Shown here: one piece after another, positions 26,556-37,238 of the stretch | Layout of the letters: each line of letters begins with the position of its first letter | Position numbering within the stretch: the stretch's first letter is position 1 | Source: Planctomycetaceae bacterium | GTDB lineage: Bacteria > Planctomycetota > Planctomycetia > Pirellulales > PNKZ01 | DNA length: 58,121 nt | Reading direction: 5' to 3' | NCBI GenBank assembly: GCA_016793115.1 | Contig: JAEUIN010000238.1 | Location: 1-58,121 of the forward strand | Position numbers and translations under genes: made by a program | Notes under the pieces: generated by a model | Seen by the model: the letters and a program-made list of their open reading frames with translations, nothing else | Told to the model about the DNA's origin: nothing | The model's database searches: none

Positions 26556-26620
26556 TCGCTAGTCTTCGCACGCCAAGTTCGCTAGGTTTCTTATCTAGCA
26601 ACCAGCGACTAGCCACTAGC
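26550..26620. repeat. CTAG-rich nested dyad between lpxB and the protease gene
   Basis: Six CTAG tetranucleotides occur in 68 bases (26552-26619). Perfect 11-bp outer arms GGCTAGTCGCT (26550-26560) and AGCGACTAGCC (26604-26614) enclose a second dyad GCTAG/CTAGC (26581-26585, 26595-26599). The first arm includes the lpxB stop codon. CTAG is usually avoided in bacterial genomes, so the cluster stands out. Confidence 0.55.
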
Positions 26621-26632
26621 TCCTGCACCGCA

Positions 26633-27391
26633 ATGATTCTCAACGAGCCGGATCGCACGCCTTGGGACGTTCGTTTTCGACTTTTCGGCGTCGATGTCCG
26701 CATCCATCCGTTTTTTTGGTTGTTCATGCTCCTCTTGAGCAACGGCGGACCGCCGTTGGGCGTGCTCGTTTGGCTGGTCGCCGTCGTGCTCAGCCTGCTT
26801 ATTCATGAATTCGGCCATGTGGCGGCCTTTCGGCTCTACGGCATCCGCTCCTACATCGTGCTGCACGCCTTCGGCGGCCTCGCCATTCCCTACGGCTCCG
26901 GCTACGGAGGATCGTTCGGCCCGCGCCTCGCGCCCGGTCCGTCGGCGTTCGTCGCCTTCGCCGGGCCTGCGGCCGAGTTGCTCGCGGCCGCGATGGTCGT
27001 CGCCATGGTCGCAGCGGCGGGAGCGGAGGTCTTTTTTCCTTTCGGCGGGCTCTTCAGCTTCCTGCCTGCCATCGGTCCGTTGGGTCTGTCGCCCCTGTTC
27101 GATTTGCTCATCAGCGACTTCGTGTACGTCAGCATTTTCTGGGCTCTCTTGAACCTTTTGCCGATCATTCCCCTCGACGGCGGGCGGATTTCGCAGGCCC
27201 TGTTTCAGCGGATCGATCCGCAGACCGGACTCAAACAGGCGTTGGTGCTTTCGATGATCACCGCGGGTTTCGTGGCGGCGTTCATGCTCGTGAAGCTCGG
27301 AAGTTGGTGGAACGCCGGCCTCTTCGCGTTCTTAGCCTTTCAGAATTTTCAAACCTTCCAAGCGCTCGGCTTTGGCGGTCGGCGTTGGTAA
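26633..27391 (+). CDS. Site-2 protease family intramembrane metallopeptidase (M50)
   Basis: 252 residues with about six membrane helices. Zinc ligands are His58 and His62 in LLIHEFGH and Asp182 in LLPIIPLDGGR, both standard for the family. No PDZ or CBS domain is present, so it belongs to the minimal branch of site-2 proteases. Such enzymes cut transmembrane segments, for instance of anti-sigma factors or signal peptides; no obvious substrate gene is adjacent. The SGNH-like gene starts 11 bases after its stop, which implies translational coupling. Confidence 0.9.
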   Translation: MILNEPDRTPWDVRFRLFGVDVRIHPFFWLFMLLLSNGGPPLGVLVWLVAVVLSLLIHEFGHVAAFRLYGIRSYIVLHAFGGLAIPYGSGYGGSFGPRLAPGPSAFVAFAGPAAELLAAAMVVAMVAAAGAEVFFPFGGLFSFLPAIGPLGLSPLFDLLISDFVYVSIFWALLNLLPIIPLDGGRISQALFQRIDPQTGLKQALVLSMITAGFVAAFMLVKLGSWWNAGLFAFLAFQNFQTFQALGFGGRRW

Positions 27392-27401
27392 GAGAGGTAA
27401 G

Positions 27402-28223
27402 ATGTCGGCGACGTTGCCGGAGCCCGTTCGCCGCGTGGTCTTGCTGGGCGCGAGCAACCTGACACGCGGTTTGGCCACCGCGCTCGACGTCCTTCGTCGC
27501 CACCGCGATGAGCCGATCGATCTCATGGCCGCGATGGGCAACGGTCGCTCCTACGGTATGTACTCGCGGGTCTTGGGACGCGGGTTGGCGAGCATTCTCG
27601 ATTGCGGACTTTGGTCGGCACTGGCCGAGCGACCTCCCTTGCCGACCACGGCCCTGGTGACCGACATCGGCAACGACATCATGTACGGCTCCGACGTGCC
27701 GATCATCGCCCGCTGGGTCGAAGAGTGCCTGCGGCGTCTGCAAAACCACGGCGCTCGGACGGTCTTGGTCGGGTTGCCCGTGAACAATCTACCGAAGCTT
27801 GGTCCAACTCGGTTCTATTTGCTGAGAACGCTCTTTTTTCCGAGAAATCGCGACGATTTAGCGTCAATCGCCGATCGTTCGCGGCGGCTTGACGAGGCCG
27901 TGCGCACGCTCGCTCGGCGCTACGATGCGACCTATGTGCCGCAGATCGACGCTTGGTACGGGCTCGATCCGATCCACTATCGACTTTCGCAGTGGAGCGC
28001 GGCTTGGGCGGCTCTGGCGGGCCCGCTTCGCGGACCGAACGACGACCGCGCGGGCGCTTCATCGCCGACCATGACGCGCGGCGCGCGACCGCTCGTCTCA
28101 ATTTGGAACTCGCTTCGCGTTCAAGCGATCGTCCCGGCCGAGCGCTATCTGCTGGGCATCGCACAACGTCGCGCTCAACCGGCCGCAACGCTCGCCGACG
28201 GGACCCGGATTTCAATTTTCTGA
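27402..28223 (+). CDS. SGNH/GDSL-hydrolase-like protein
   Basis: About 273 residues from ATG 27402 with GAGAGG just upstream; the ribosome binding site straddles the stop codon of the preceding protease gene. LLGASNLTRGL holds the block I Ser18, where GDS is replaced by GAS. GNGRSYG may serve as block II, TDIGNDIMYG is block III with Asn, and YGLDPIHY is block V with Asp and His. There is no signal peptide, so it is probably a cytoplasmic esterase or acyltransferase. The substrate is unknown. Coupling to the site-2 protease gene is the only context clue. Confidence 0.75.
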   Translation: MSATLPEPVRRVVLLGASNLTRGLATALDVLRRHRDEPIDLMAAMGNGRSYGMYSRVLGRGLASILDCGLWSALAERPPLPTTALVTDIGNDIMYGSDVPIIARWVEECLRRLQNHGARTVLVGLPVNNLPKLGPTRFYLLRTLFFPRNRDDLASIADRSRRLDEAVRTLARRYDATYVPQIDAWYGLDPIHYRLSQWSAAWAALAGPLRGPNDDRAGASSPTMTRGARPLVSIWNSLRVQAIVPAERYLLGIAQRRAQPAATLADGTRISIF

Positions 28224-28660
28224 CGAAGCGGATCTCATCGCGACGAACGTCGCGCGTTGGATCGCGCGCGTGAGATCACGTTCGAGCGCGATGATCGTCG
28301 ATGAAGATCGCGCGTCTCGATGTCGATCGAGCGCGCGAGGCGACTAAAAAATTTTCGACTTCGCGTCAAGGTTTTTGGAAAATACTGTTGCAGAATTTTT
28401 CGAAATGCGTACAGTTACCAACGAGGTTCATCACTCAGACAAGTAGACTCGTCGCGCGGCAATCGATCGATCTAGCGCTTACGTCGCACGTCGGGCCTTG
28501 TGATAGGATGTCCGTTTCTTGTCAAGGGTGGGAATCGCTCGACTCCGTTCGGCGACCGCTTGTCGATCTCGTCATGAGCTTGCTCACGAAGAGAACGACT
28601 CGCGAATCTTCGAACGGTCGGTGGAGGGATCTCACCGAATTTTTTTTCGGAGGACGAAGC
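28224..28660. other. AT-richer upstream region of the micro-ORF
   Basis: 437 bases without a supported gene. A stretch at about 28345-28405 is clearly richer in A/T than its surroundings, which is unusual for this window and would suit a promoter or protein-binding region. No -35/-10 pair with good spacing stood out. The frame that ends in the micro-ORF is open from 28301, but its upstream part has no motif or ribosome binding site. Confidence 0.4.
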
Positions 28661-28726
28661 GTGGCCAAGAAGAAGAAAGCTGCTGCCAAGCCTGCTAAGA
28701 AGGCTGCCAAGAAGAAGAAGAAGTAA
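28661..28726 (+). CDS. 21-residue Lys/Ala-rich micro-protein, histone-H1-tail-like
   Basis: GTG at 28661 is preceded by GGAGG with 7 bases spacing, one of the best ribosome binding sites in the window, and by a T8 run. The product has 21 residues: apart from the initiator and one Pro, only Lys and Ala, starting AKKKKAAAKPAKKAAKKK. The composition resembles the C-terminal tail of bacterial histone-H1-like proteins, which are common in Planctomycetota, but it lacks any other domain. It would bind nucleic acid non-specifically. An in-frame ATG at 28574 would give about 50 residues but has no ribosome binding site. A hairpin terminator follows at 28836. The frame is too short to be certain. Confidence 0.6.
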   Translation: MAKKKKAAAKPAKKAAKKKKK

Positions 28727-28835
28727 CTTCTTCTCCGTCGGGAGCTCGGTCGACATGAATCGAGTTTGTCAGGATTCGCTCCTGCCGACTCATCCACGAA
28801 TCGACGCTTAGGGCAGCCTGGCACTGCGAAAGAAC

Positions 28836-28854
28836 GCCTGTTTACAGGCTTTTT
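28836..28854 (+). terminator. Intrinsic terminator downstream of the micro-ORF
   Basis: GCCTG (28836-28840), loop TTTA, CAGGC (28845-28849), then TTTTT (28850-28854). The stem is short but GC-rich and the U-tract is good. It lies 110 bases after the micro-ORF stop. Confidence 0.55.
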
Positions 28855-28909
28855 CGCCGCAAGCTTCGGCATGCTTCCCCGGACGGAACAATCCGGCAAC
28901 AACGAGACA

Positions 28910-28950
28910 GGACCGTTCGTTCTTGAGAGAACGAACGGTCCTATTTTTTT
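28910..28950 (+). terminator. Strong intrinsic terminator
   Basis: A perfect 14-bp stem (28910-28923 with 28928-28941), tetraloop TGAG, then TATTTTTTT (28942-28950). It is the best rho-independent terminator in the window and faces the plus strand. No gene ends directly before it, so it may back up the terminator at 28836 or end an unrecognised small RNA. Confidence 0.85.
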
Positions 28951-29633
28951 GCGCTCATCCGGTTCGGCTAGAGTTATTTCGGAGTCCGTCGCTACTTCCG
29001 CCGCGAAGCGCCCGCACCGGCGGCGACGACCATCTCATCGGACTCTTTCGCGGGGCGAGGTCTTATGAGCGACGAACCGGATATTTCGATCCTTATCGTC
29101 GCTTCTCTCACGTTCATATTTCATGGGCTTCGCCGTCTGAAACGGTCGTCGTCGTAAGGGCGGCGAGCGATCGAGGAGGCGCCGGTCGCTCGCACTTCGT
29201 CGACTGCGAGGAAGCCCCGTCGTAGCGGCGCTTACCGCGAGCGACAAAGTGTTTCGACTGCGATGTCCAGTCGAATTTTCGGCCGGCCAAAAAGCTTCCT
29301 GGAACTCCGCCGCGCGAGGAACTACGTTGCGGGATGGTCCGCGGAACTCGGAACCGAAGAGGACGCTGCGATGCGAACCGCGAAATGATCACGACTTTCG
29401 GAGGCCGCTTCGTTCGGAAGCCGTCGAAATTGTTGCGCAAACCGCGCATCTATTTCGCCGGTAGATGCGCACATTTAAGTAAGACAATAGGGGTGCGCAA
29501 CTATCGTCCGAATAGATGCGCACCGATCGGTCCGCTGCGCGGCGCAGGTCGGACGTTGAACGGGCTGCGTCGATCGCCCGGCGGCAACGCCGTTCGAAAC
29601 TTGCAATCTCCTCCGCGAAGGATTCGCCGACCC
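28951..29633. other. Gene-free stretch containing one palindromic repeat copy
   Basis: About 680 bases in which I find no gene. Short open frames on both strands lack ribosome binding sites and motifs, and the long plus-strand frame starting at 29334 runs antisense through the next gene. The only structured element is the repeat at 29432-29524. Confidence 0.5.
29432..29524 (-). repeat. Palindromic dispersed repeat, copy A
   Basis: About 93 bp whose reverse complement aligns with 56357-56449 at roughly 80% by eye, including the shared block TGCGCACCCCTATT. The unit GCGCATCTA occurs in both orientations: GCGCATCTA (29444-29452) pairs with TAGATGCGC (29462-29470), and a further AATAGATGCGCACC ends the copy. 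Intergenic. Confidence 0.75.
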
Positions 29634-29668
29634 AAAAAAACAACGCACCCAGGCAAAGCCCGGGTGCG
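29634..29668 (-). terminator. Intrinsic terminator of the DUF1598 gene
   Basis: On the minus strand, a 10-bp stem (29659-29668 with 29644-29653, one G-U) and a CTTTG loop, followed after TTG by seven T (A-run 29634-29640 on the plus strand). It lies about 75 bases beyond the stop codon. Confidence 0.85.
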
Positions 29669-29744
29669 CTTAAGAACCTGCCGCGAAGAGAATGGATCGA
29701 CTAGTTCGACGATCCGCCGACGAAGCGCCGAATTTCGGCTTTCG

Positions 29745-31130
29745 TTAGTCCCACCACCACTGACCGTTCTTCAGTTCCTTGAGCGGATTTTCTTGTCGGA
29801 CCTTCGCCGTGAGACCTTGGTCGTCGGCCAGTTGATTGTCGACGTTCAAAGCCTGCTTGGCCTGGATGGTGACGCCGCCGGCGACCGGAGTGAGCAATCG
29901 GTTGGCTTTCCAGACGCTCGCGACCACGGTGTCGACCTGGACCGGCGCTTGATAGGTCTGAATTGGGAACGTTTCTTCGCTTGCCAAGAACGGCATGCTC
30001 CAGTTCCCCTTGCCGTAATAATCTTGCTGCTGAATAAAGGCCGCGGCCACGGTCATGTCGATCAAATTGCGGAGCTGGGCGTAGACCGGCTTGCGGGCCG
30101 CGATTTCGGCATACTTCTGCGTAAAGGCGTTGGTGAACAACACGCTGGCGCGATTCTGTTCGCCGACGGCGATGGCCCGCTTGCCTCCTTCGAGCACGAC
30201 TTCCTTCTCATCGACGAGCTTCACGCCGTCGCCGACGAGTTCCATGGCCTGAGCGTCGTCGGAGACGCGCACGCACTTGTAGTCCGGGACGAAGTACCAC
30301 CGGAACAGCGCGTTGCGGGCCACCGACGGATCGGCCTTTTCAATGAACGTCGTCATCTTCACAATCGGCGGCTCCAAACCGATGCCGATCAGCTTCATGC
30401 GATAATCCGCTTCGACCAGCACTTGAGCAAAATGCGTCTGCGGATTGACGCCCATAACGCGGACGGTTTGCAAGCCGAGATTCGTTCGCAGTCCGTCGAC
30501 GATGAATTGCGTGTCGTTCGGGGTGGCTTGGCCGCCGATCTGGCGGAGGAAATCTTGCATCCGCTGAAGACCCTCTTGCGTCGGGTCGATCGAGCAACCG
30601 ACGACGGGCCCGCCGTTCTGGCCGGGAGCATACGCCCGCATTGCGGCGACCAAGTCTTGCAGTTCGAGAACCGGCTTACCGCTTTCCATGCCGACGACTC
30701 GGCCGGAAAGATCGCTGACCCAACCTTCGGCCGGCCCGGCGACGACGATGTCGCCCGTTTCCGGATAGAAGAACACGTACTGCAACCGCGTCAGGCCGGC
30801 AAGAAACCGCATTTCATCGGTCGGCTTACGATCGCTCGCAGCTTGCGCCTTAATGGCCGCTTCAAGTCGATTGAGCGACACCTTGCGAAGCTTGCTTGAC
30901 TTGGCCGCATCGGTATTCGCCAGCATTTCCTTCTGACCGGAAATGCGCTCTTTCATCAGCGCGCCGGTCGGATCGGCGAACGTTTGCATGCGCAAGACGC
31001 CGTTGGCGTCGATGACGACACCGGCGTTGGGCGTGATGTTTTGGGCTTGCGCTGTCTCGGCGGCCCAGCTTCCGACGACGGCCGAGAGCACGCCGACGAA
31101 CAGACGAACCCAAATGCGTCGCAAACCCAT
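29745..31130 (-). CDS. DUF1598-type secreted protein
   Basis: About 461 residues. ATG 31130 is chosen because GAGGAG lies about 10 bases upstream; the TTG six codons earlier lacks this. A signal peptide ends near AQAQN. The mature protein has NAGVVIDANGVLRM, RFLAGLTRLQYVFFYPETGDIVVAGPAEGW, VVGCSIDPTQEGLQRMQDFL and TFIEKADPSVARNALFRWYFVPDY, a conserved pattern I associate with the planctomycete DUF1598 family. No catalytic site is evident; its role is unknown and the location periplasmic or surface. A good terminator follows. It lies downstream of dnaE on the same strand but behind a hairpin, so is likely transcribed separately. Confidence 0.85.
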   Translation of the reverse strand: MGLRRIWVRLFVGVLSAVVGSWAAETAQAQNITPNAGVVIDANGVLRMQTFADPTGALMKERISGQKEMLANTDAAKSSKLRKVSLNRLEAAIKAQAASDRKPTDEMRFLAGLTRLQYVFFYPETGDIVVAGPAEGWVSDLSGRVVGMESGKPVLELQDLVAAMRAYAPGQNGGPVVGCSIDPTQEGLQRMQDFLRQIGGQATPNDTQFIVDGLRTNLGLQTVRVMGVNPQTHFAQVLVEADYRMKLIGIGLEPPIVKMTTFIEKADPSVARNALFRWYFVPDYKCVRVSDDAQAMELVGDGVKLVDEKEVVLEGGKRAIAVGEQNRASVLFTNAFTQKYAEIAARKPVYAQLRNLIDMTVAAAFIQQQDYYGKGNWSMPFLASEETFPIQTYQAPVQVDTVVASVWKANRLLTPVAGGVTIQAKQALNVDNQLADDQGLTAKVRQENPLKELKNGQWWWD

Positions 31131-31292
31131 AGCGGCAATTCTCCTCAAAGCGGCAATTGTCCGAATGCCCCCGGCTCAAGAGAGCCCGATCGCTGCCCGA
31201 CGAGGGCCGGGGGCGTAGATGATTCAGAAATGAGATGGTCGGCCCCTCCCCGGAACGAAACCGGGCGGTAAAGGCAGCCAGTATTGGATTCT

Positions 31293-31310
31293 AAATAGGC
31301 AAAATAGGCA
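31293..31310. repeat. Tandem 9-mer upstream of the DUF1598 gene
   Basis: AAATAGGCA occurs twice in direct, uninterrupted succession. It lies 163 bases upstream of the DUF1598 start codon in an A/T-rich patch; it may be a regulator site or chance. Confidence 0.35.
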
Positions 31311-31314
31311 GTTC

Positions 31315-31338
31315 AAGGAAAACAGCGTCGTTTTCCTT
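31315..31338 (-). terminator. Hairpin downstream of dnaE
   Basis: Perfect 9-bp arms AAGGAAAAC (31315-31323) and GTTTTCCTT (31330-31338), loop of 6. On the minus strand it is about 80 bases after the dnaE stop. No T-tract follows on that strand, so it may be a processing or pause site rather than a full intrinsic terminator. Confidence 0.45.
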
Positions 31339-31416
31339 CGTTCAGAACCGGGAAGAGTGCTGAAAATGACGATCTTTCAGCTCAAACGGCGGCGAAACCA
31401 ACTGGGATGGGGTCCG

Positions 31417-35007
<3,591 letters not shown>

Positions 35008-35180
35008 GCGGATCCTCGCGCAGTGATGCGGTCCCTCGGCGGACGATGCAGACCTAAATTTTATCGCTCGCAGACGATAAAACTAGCCGCGCGAAATGCG
35101 GAGAATACTTGTGCGGCTGGGTCGCAGACGCTGCACGACTACAGGTTTCCGCCGACGGCGAGGCCGAGGCGCCGCAAAAG

Positions 35181-35852
35181 CTATTCGTCTTTGGGTTCGG
35201 CGATCGTGCGAATGTATTCCGCCAAGCGCCATTGAAGATCGACGAGGTTTTGCCACTGGGGCTCATCGACCGTGACGCGCTTTTGTTGCCCCTCGGTCTT
35301 CATGCTCGCCAGCACTTCCCGCAGGCGGACGTGGCAAAACTCAAGCACTTCGCAAAGCTGTGCGGCTTGCAGCGGCGAAAGCTTCGGAGGGAGTTCGGGG
35401 GGAACGCGAATCTTGCGCTCGGCCGCCTCGTTCAAGCGCTCAGCCCAATTATCCTCGTAATCGGCGCTCGCCTGCACCGCTTGCCGCTGCAGATCTTCCG
35501 GCACCAACGTCGGACCGAGCGGTCCGCCGCCGTTCTGCATCTCGACTAGTCGGCCGGCGATTTCCTCGCGCGAACCGAAGAGCATCACCGAACGCCCCAC
35601 CGAAATGATGTCGCCGAAGCGCAAGATTCGCAGCGACGCGTCCTCACCGTTCACCTTCGTGCCGTTGGTGCTGTCGAGATCGGTCAGCACGAACTGCTGC
35701 TGATCCTCTTGAATCTTTAGGTGATAGCGACTGACCCGCTCGTCGTTCAATTGAACGACATTGCCCTCTTCGCGACCGATAGTGACCGGAGTGGGAAGAT
35801 TGCCGAAGATGCGACCACGATCGGCGCCGTCGAGAACCCTCAGCGTGATCAT
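35181..35852 (-). CDS. FHA-domain protein
   Basis: About 223 residues from ATG 35852. The FHA domain occupies about 1-95, with the phosphothreonine-binding residues in TIGREEG (Arg), VSRYH (Ser, His) and LDSTNGTKVNG (Asn). The C-terminal 110 residues are charged and helical (PKLSPLQAAQLCEVLEFCHVRLREVL) without a known fold. It would read Ser/Thr kinase signals, which are abundant in Planctomycetota; no kinase or phosphatase gene is adjacent. It precedes dnaE on the same strand. Confidence 0.9.
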   Translation of the reverse strand: MITLRVLDGADRGRIFGNLPTPVTIGREEGNVVQLNDERVSRYHLKIQEDQQQFVLTDLDSTNGTKVNGEDASLRILRFGDIISVGRSVMLFGSREEIAGRLVEMQNGGGPLGPTLVPEDLQRQAVQASADYEDNWAERLNEAAERKIRVPPELPPKLSPLQAAQLCEVLEFCHVRLREVLASMKTEGQQKRVTVDEPQWQNLVDLQWRLAEYIRTIAEPKDE

Positions 35853-35858
35853 GGGCAA

Positions 35859-36162
35859 GTTACGTCTCGCAGCCGTCGCAAAGTGCGTAATCTAATTGGC
35901 GTTAGGACCGATTCGGCGCTTATAGCATGCCGCGGAAATCGCGGCAAGGATTCCGTCGTCGCTGTGGCTTCAAACGCCGCGTTTCTCGCCAAATATCGGC
36001 TACTTGGCGTCAGGAGCGCAGAAGTCCTACGTCGCTGCTCGGAGTCGACCCGGCTGCGAGCGCCGTCCTCGACGGAACGAACCGACCAAACCGGCCGGTT
36101 GTCAACTTTCCAGGCTTTGCTAGATTTGACCGTCCGCGTCGATCGATTGCTCGACGCGCCAC
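35859..36162. other. Gene-free region between the FHA gene and the tRNA
   Basis: About 304 bases holding the promoter region of the minus-strand FHA gene at one end and the tRNA promoter at 36099-36126 at the other. Short open frames here show no supporting features. Confidence 0.5.
36099..36126 (+). promoter_or_regulatory. Probable tRNA-Arg promoter
   Basis: -35 TTGTCA (5 of 6), 16-base spacer, -10 TAGATT (4 of 6). The predicted start near 36132 gives a 5' leader of about 30 bases, a common arrangement for RNase P processing. Confidence 0.5.
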
Positions 36163-36236
<74 letters not shown>

Positions 36237-36240
36237 CTTC

Positions 36241-36276
36241 GCAAGCCCTTGAGCAATCAAGGGCTTGCGTCGTTTT
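36241..36276 (+). terminator. Intrinsic terminator of tRNA-Arg
   Basis: A perfect 12-bp stem (36241-36252 with 36257-36268) closed by a GCAA tetraloop, then GTCG and TTTT (36273-36276). Ends the tRNA transcript. Confidence 0.85.
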
Positions 36277-36327
36277 AGAACAGTTCAAAACTGTCGGATG
36301 TCTGGGACATATCTTGCTGAAAAGTGG

Positions 36328-36354
36328 GATCACCCTCAACAAATGAGGGTGATC
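36328..36354 (-). terminator. Hairpin downstream of the cytochrome-like gene
   Basis: 11-bp perfect stem GATCACCCTCA (36328-36338) and TGAGGGTGATC (36344-36354), loop ACAAA. On the minus strand it is 64 bases after the stop codon and is followed by CCACTTTTC. It may act on both strands. Confidence 0.6.
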
Positions 36355-36418
36355 GTTCACCGAACTGCTCGCCGAGTGTGCCCGCCGGCACTGTTCACAG
36401 CATTCGCCGTGTCGAGCG

Positions 36419-36958
36419 TTATTCGATCGTCAACGTGTAGCTGATCGCGCCGACGGCGGCGCCTTTCTTGGCATCGGCATAGTGCGGATGACACATAACG
36501 CACTTTTGCATGACGACCGGAATCGGCGTCATCGCACGCAGCGCCGGCTTGCCGTCTTTCTCGACAACTTTTTCGACATAGTCCTTCCCGTCGCGCAACT
36601 GGCGGACGGCGTCCTTCTCGAAGTCGTCTTTGGCGACATTTTCCGGATCGTACGGTTGTCCGGAGACGTCGATAAGACGAACTCCGTGCCATCCCTTTTT
36701 CTCAACCTCGCCGAACAACGCGATTGCAGCGCTCCCCGCCGGGAAGTCATTTTCGTCGTGAACGTATTTATCCGTGATCAAAACCACGGCCGTCTTATAG
36801 ACGTCGTCCAACATCCGCACAGTTTTACGGGTTCGTTCGATGGCCGCTTTCGATGGCTTGCCTGTCTTCTCGGAACTCGCTTCGTCCGCCAAGAGGAAGC
36901 CTGCCGACAAACCAGCCAATACGACACCAGAAACCAGAAGCGACGTCGCTCGATACAT
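36419..36958 (-). CDS. DUF3365-type monohaem c-type cytochrome-like protein
   Basis: 179 residues with a signal peptide (about 1-24). GGAGG lies 7 bases before ATG. The C-terminal part carries one CVMCH haem-attachment motif (153-157) within the segment MTPIPVVMQKCVMCHPHY, typical of the DUF3365/Tll0287-like haem proteins; the preceding alpha/beta part (GVRLIDVSGQPYDPENVAKDDFE) fits the PAS-like fold of that family. Likely a periplasmic redox or sensor protein. It stands alone, with a terminator-like hairpin behind it and a 22-bp dyad in its promoter region. Confidence 0.87.
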   Translation of the reverse strand: MYRATSLLVSGVVLAGLSAGFLLADEASSEKTGKPSKAAIERTRKTVRMLDDVYKTAVVLITDKYVHDENDFPAGSAAIALFGEVEKKGWHGVRLIDVSGQPYDPENVAKDDFEKDAVRQLRDGKDYVEKVVEKDGKPALRAMTPIPVVMQKCVMCHPHYADAKKGAAVGAISYTLTIE

Positions 36959-36991
36959 GGTCGGTCCTCCAAAAAGCGATAAACATCAAAT

Positions 36992-37013
36992 AATTGGATG
37001 CGTCGATCCAATT
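36992..37013. promoter_or_regulatory. 22-bp inverted repeat, candidate operator
   Basis: Perfect 8-bp arms AATTGGAT and ATCCAATT around GCGTCG, located 34 bases upstream of the haem-protein start codon. Arm centres are 14 bp apart, compatible with a dimeric regulator. It lies in the intergenic region shared with the divergent dihydropyrimidinase gene. Confidence 0.5.
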
Positions 37014-37238
37014 TCCGGAACACTACCGCGCCAAAAATGGATGTCAACGTCCAGAATTAGATATTCTCTGGTTCCTGAGTTCGCAGCTAGATTGCGTCGA
37101 GCGACGATATTTGAATTGCTTTCCGCCGGTTTCCTCCTGGTTGTTACAGGCCCGGGACATTCTTAACCTAAAAGGCGCATTAAAATCACAGGCTGCGTCG
37201 CCGCGCACGCAGCGAACACCTTTCGTTAGTCGAACGAG

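Noticed and set aside
28301..28726. 141-codon version of the Lys/Ala-rich micro-ORF
   Set aside because: The first 120 codons have no motif and no ribosome binding site, whereas GTG 28661 has GGAGG at 7 bases. The shorter product is preferred.
29432..29530. CRISPR array at the GCGCATCTA repeats
   Set aside because: Units are short, alternate in orientation, spacing is irregular, and no cas gene is near.
29334..30899. 521-codon open frame on the plus strand
   Set aside because: It runs antisense through the DUF1598 gene, which has a signal peptide, ribosome binding site and terminator of its own.
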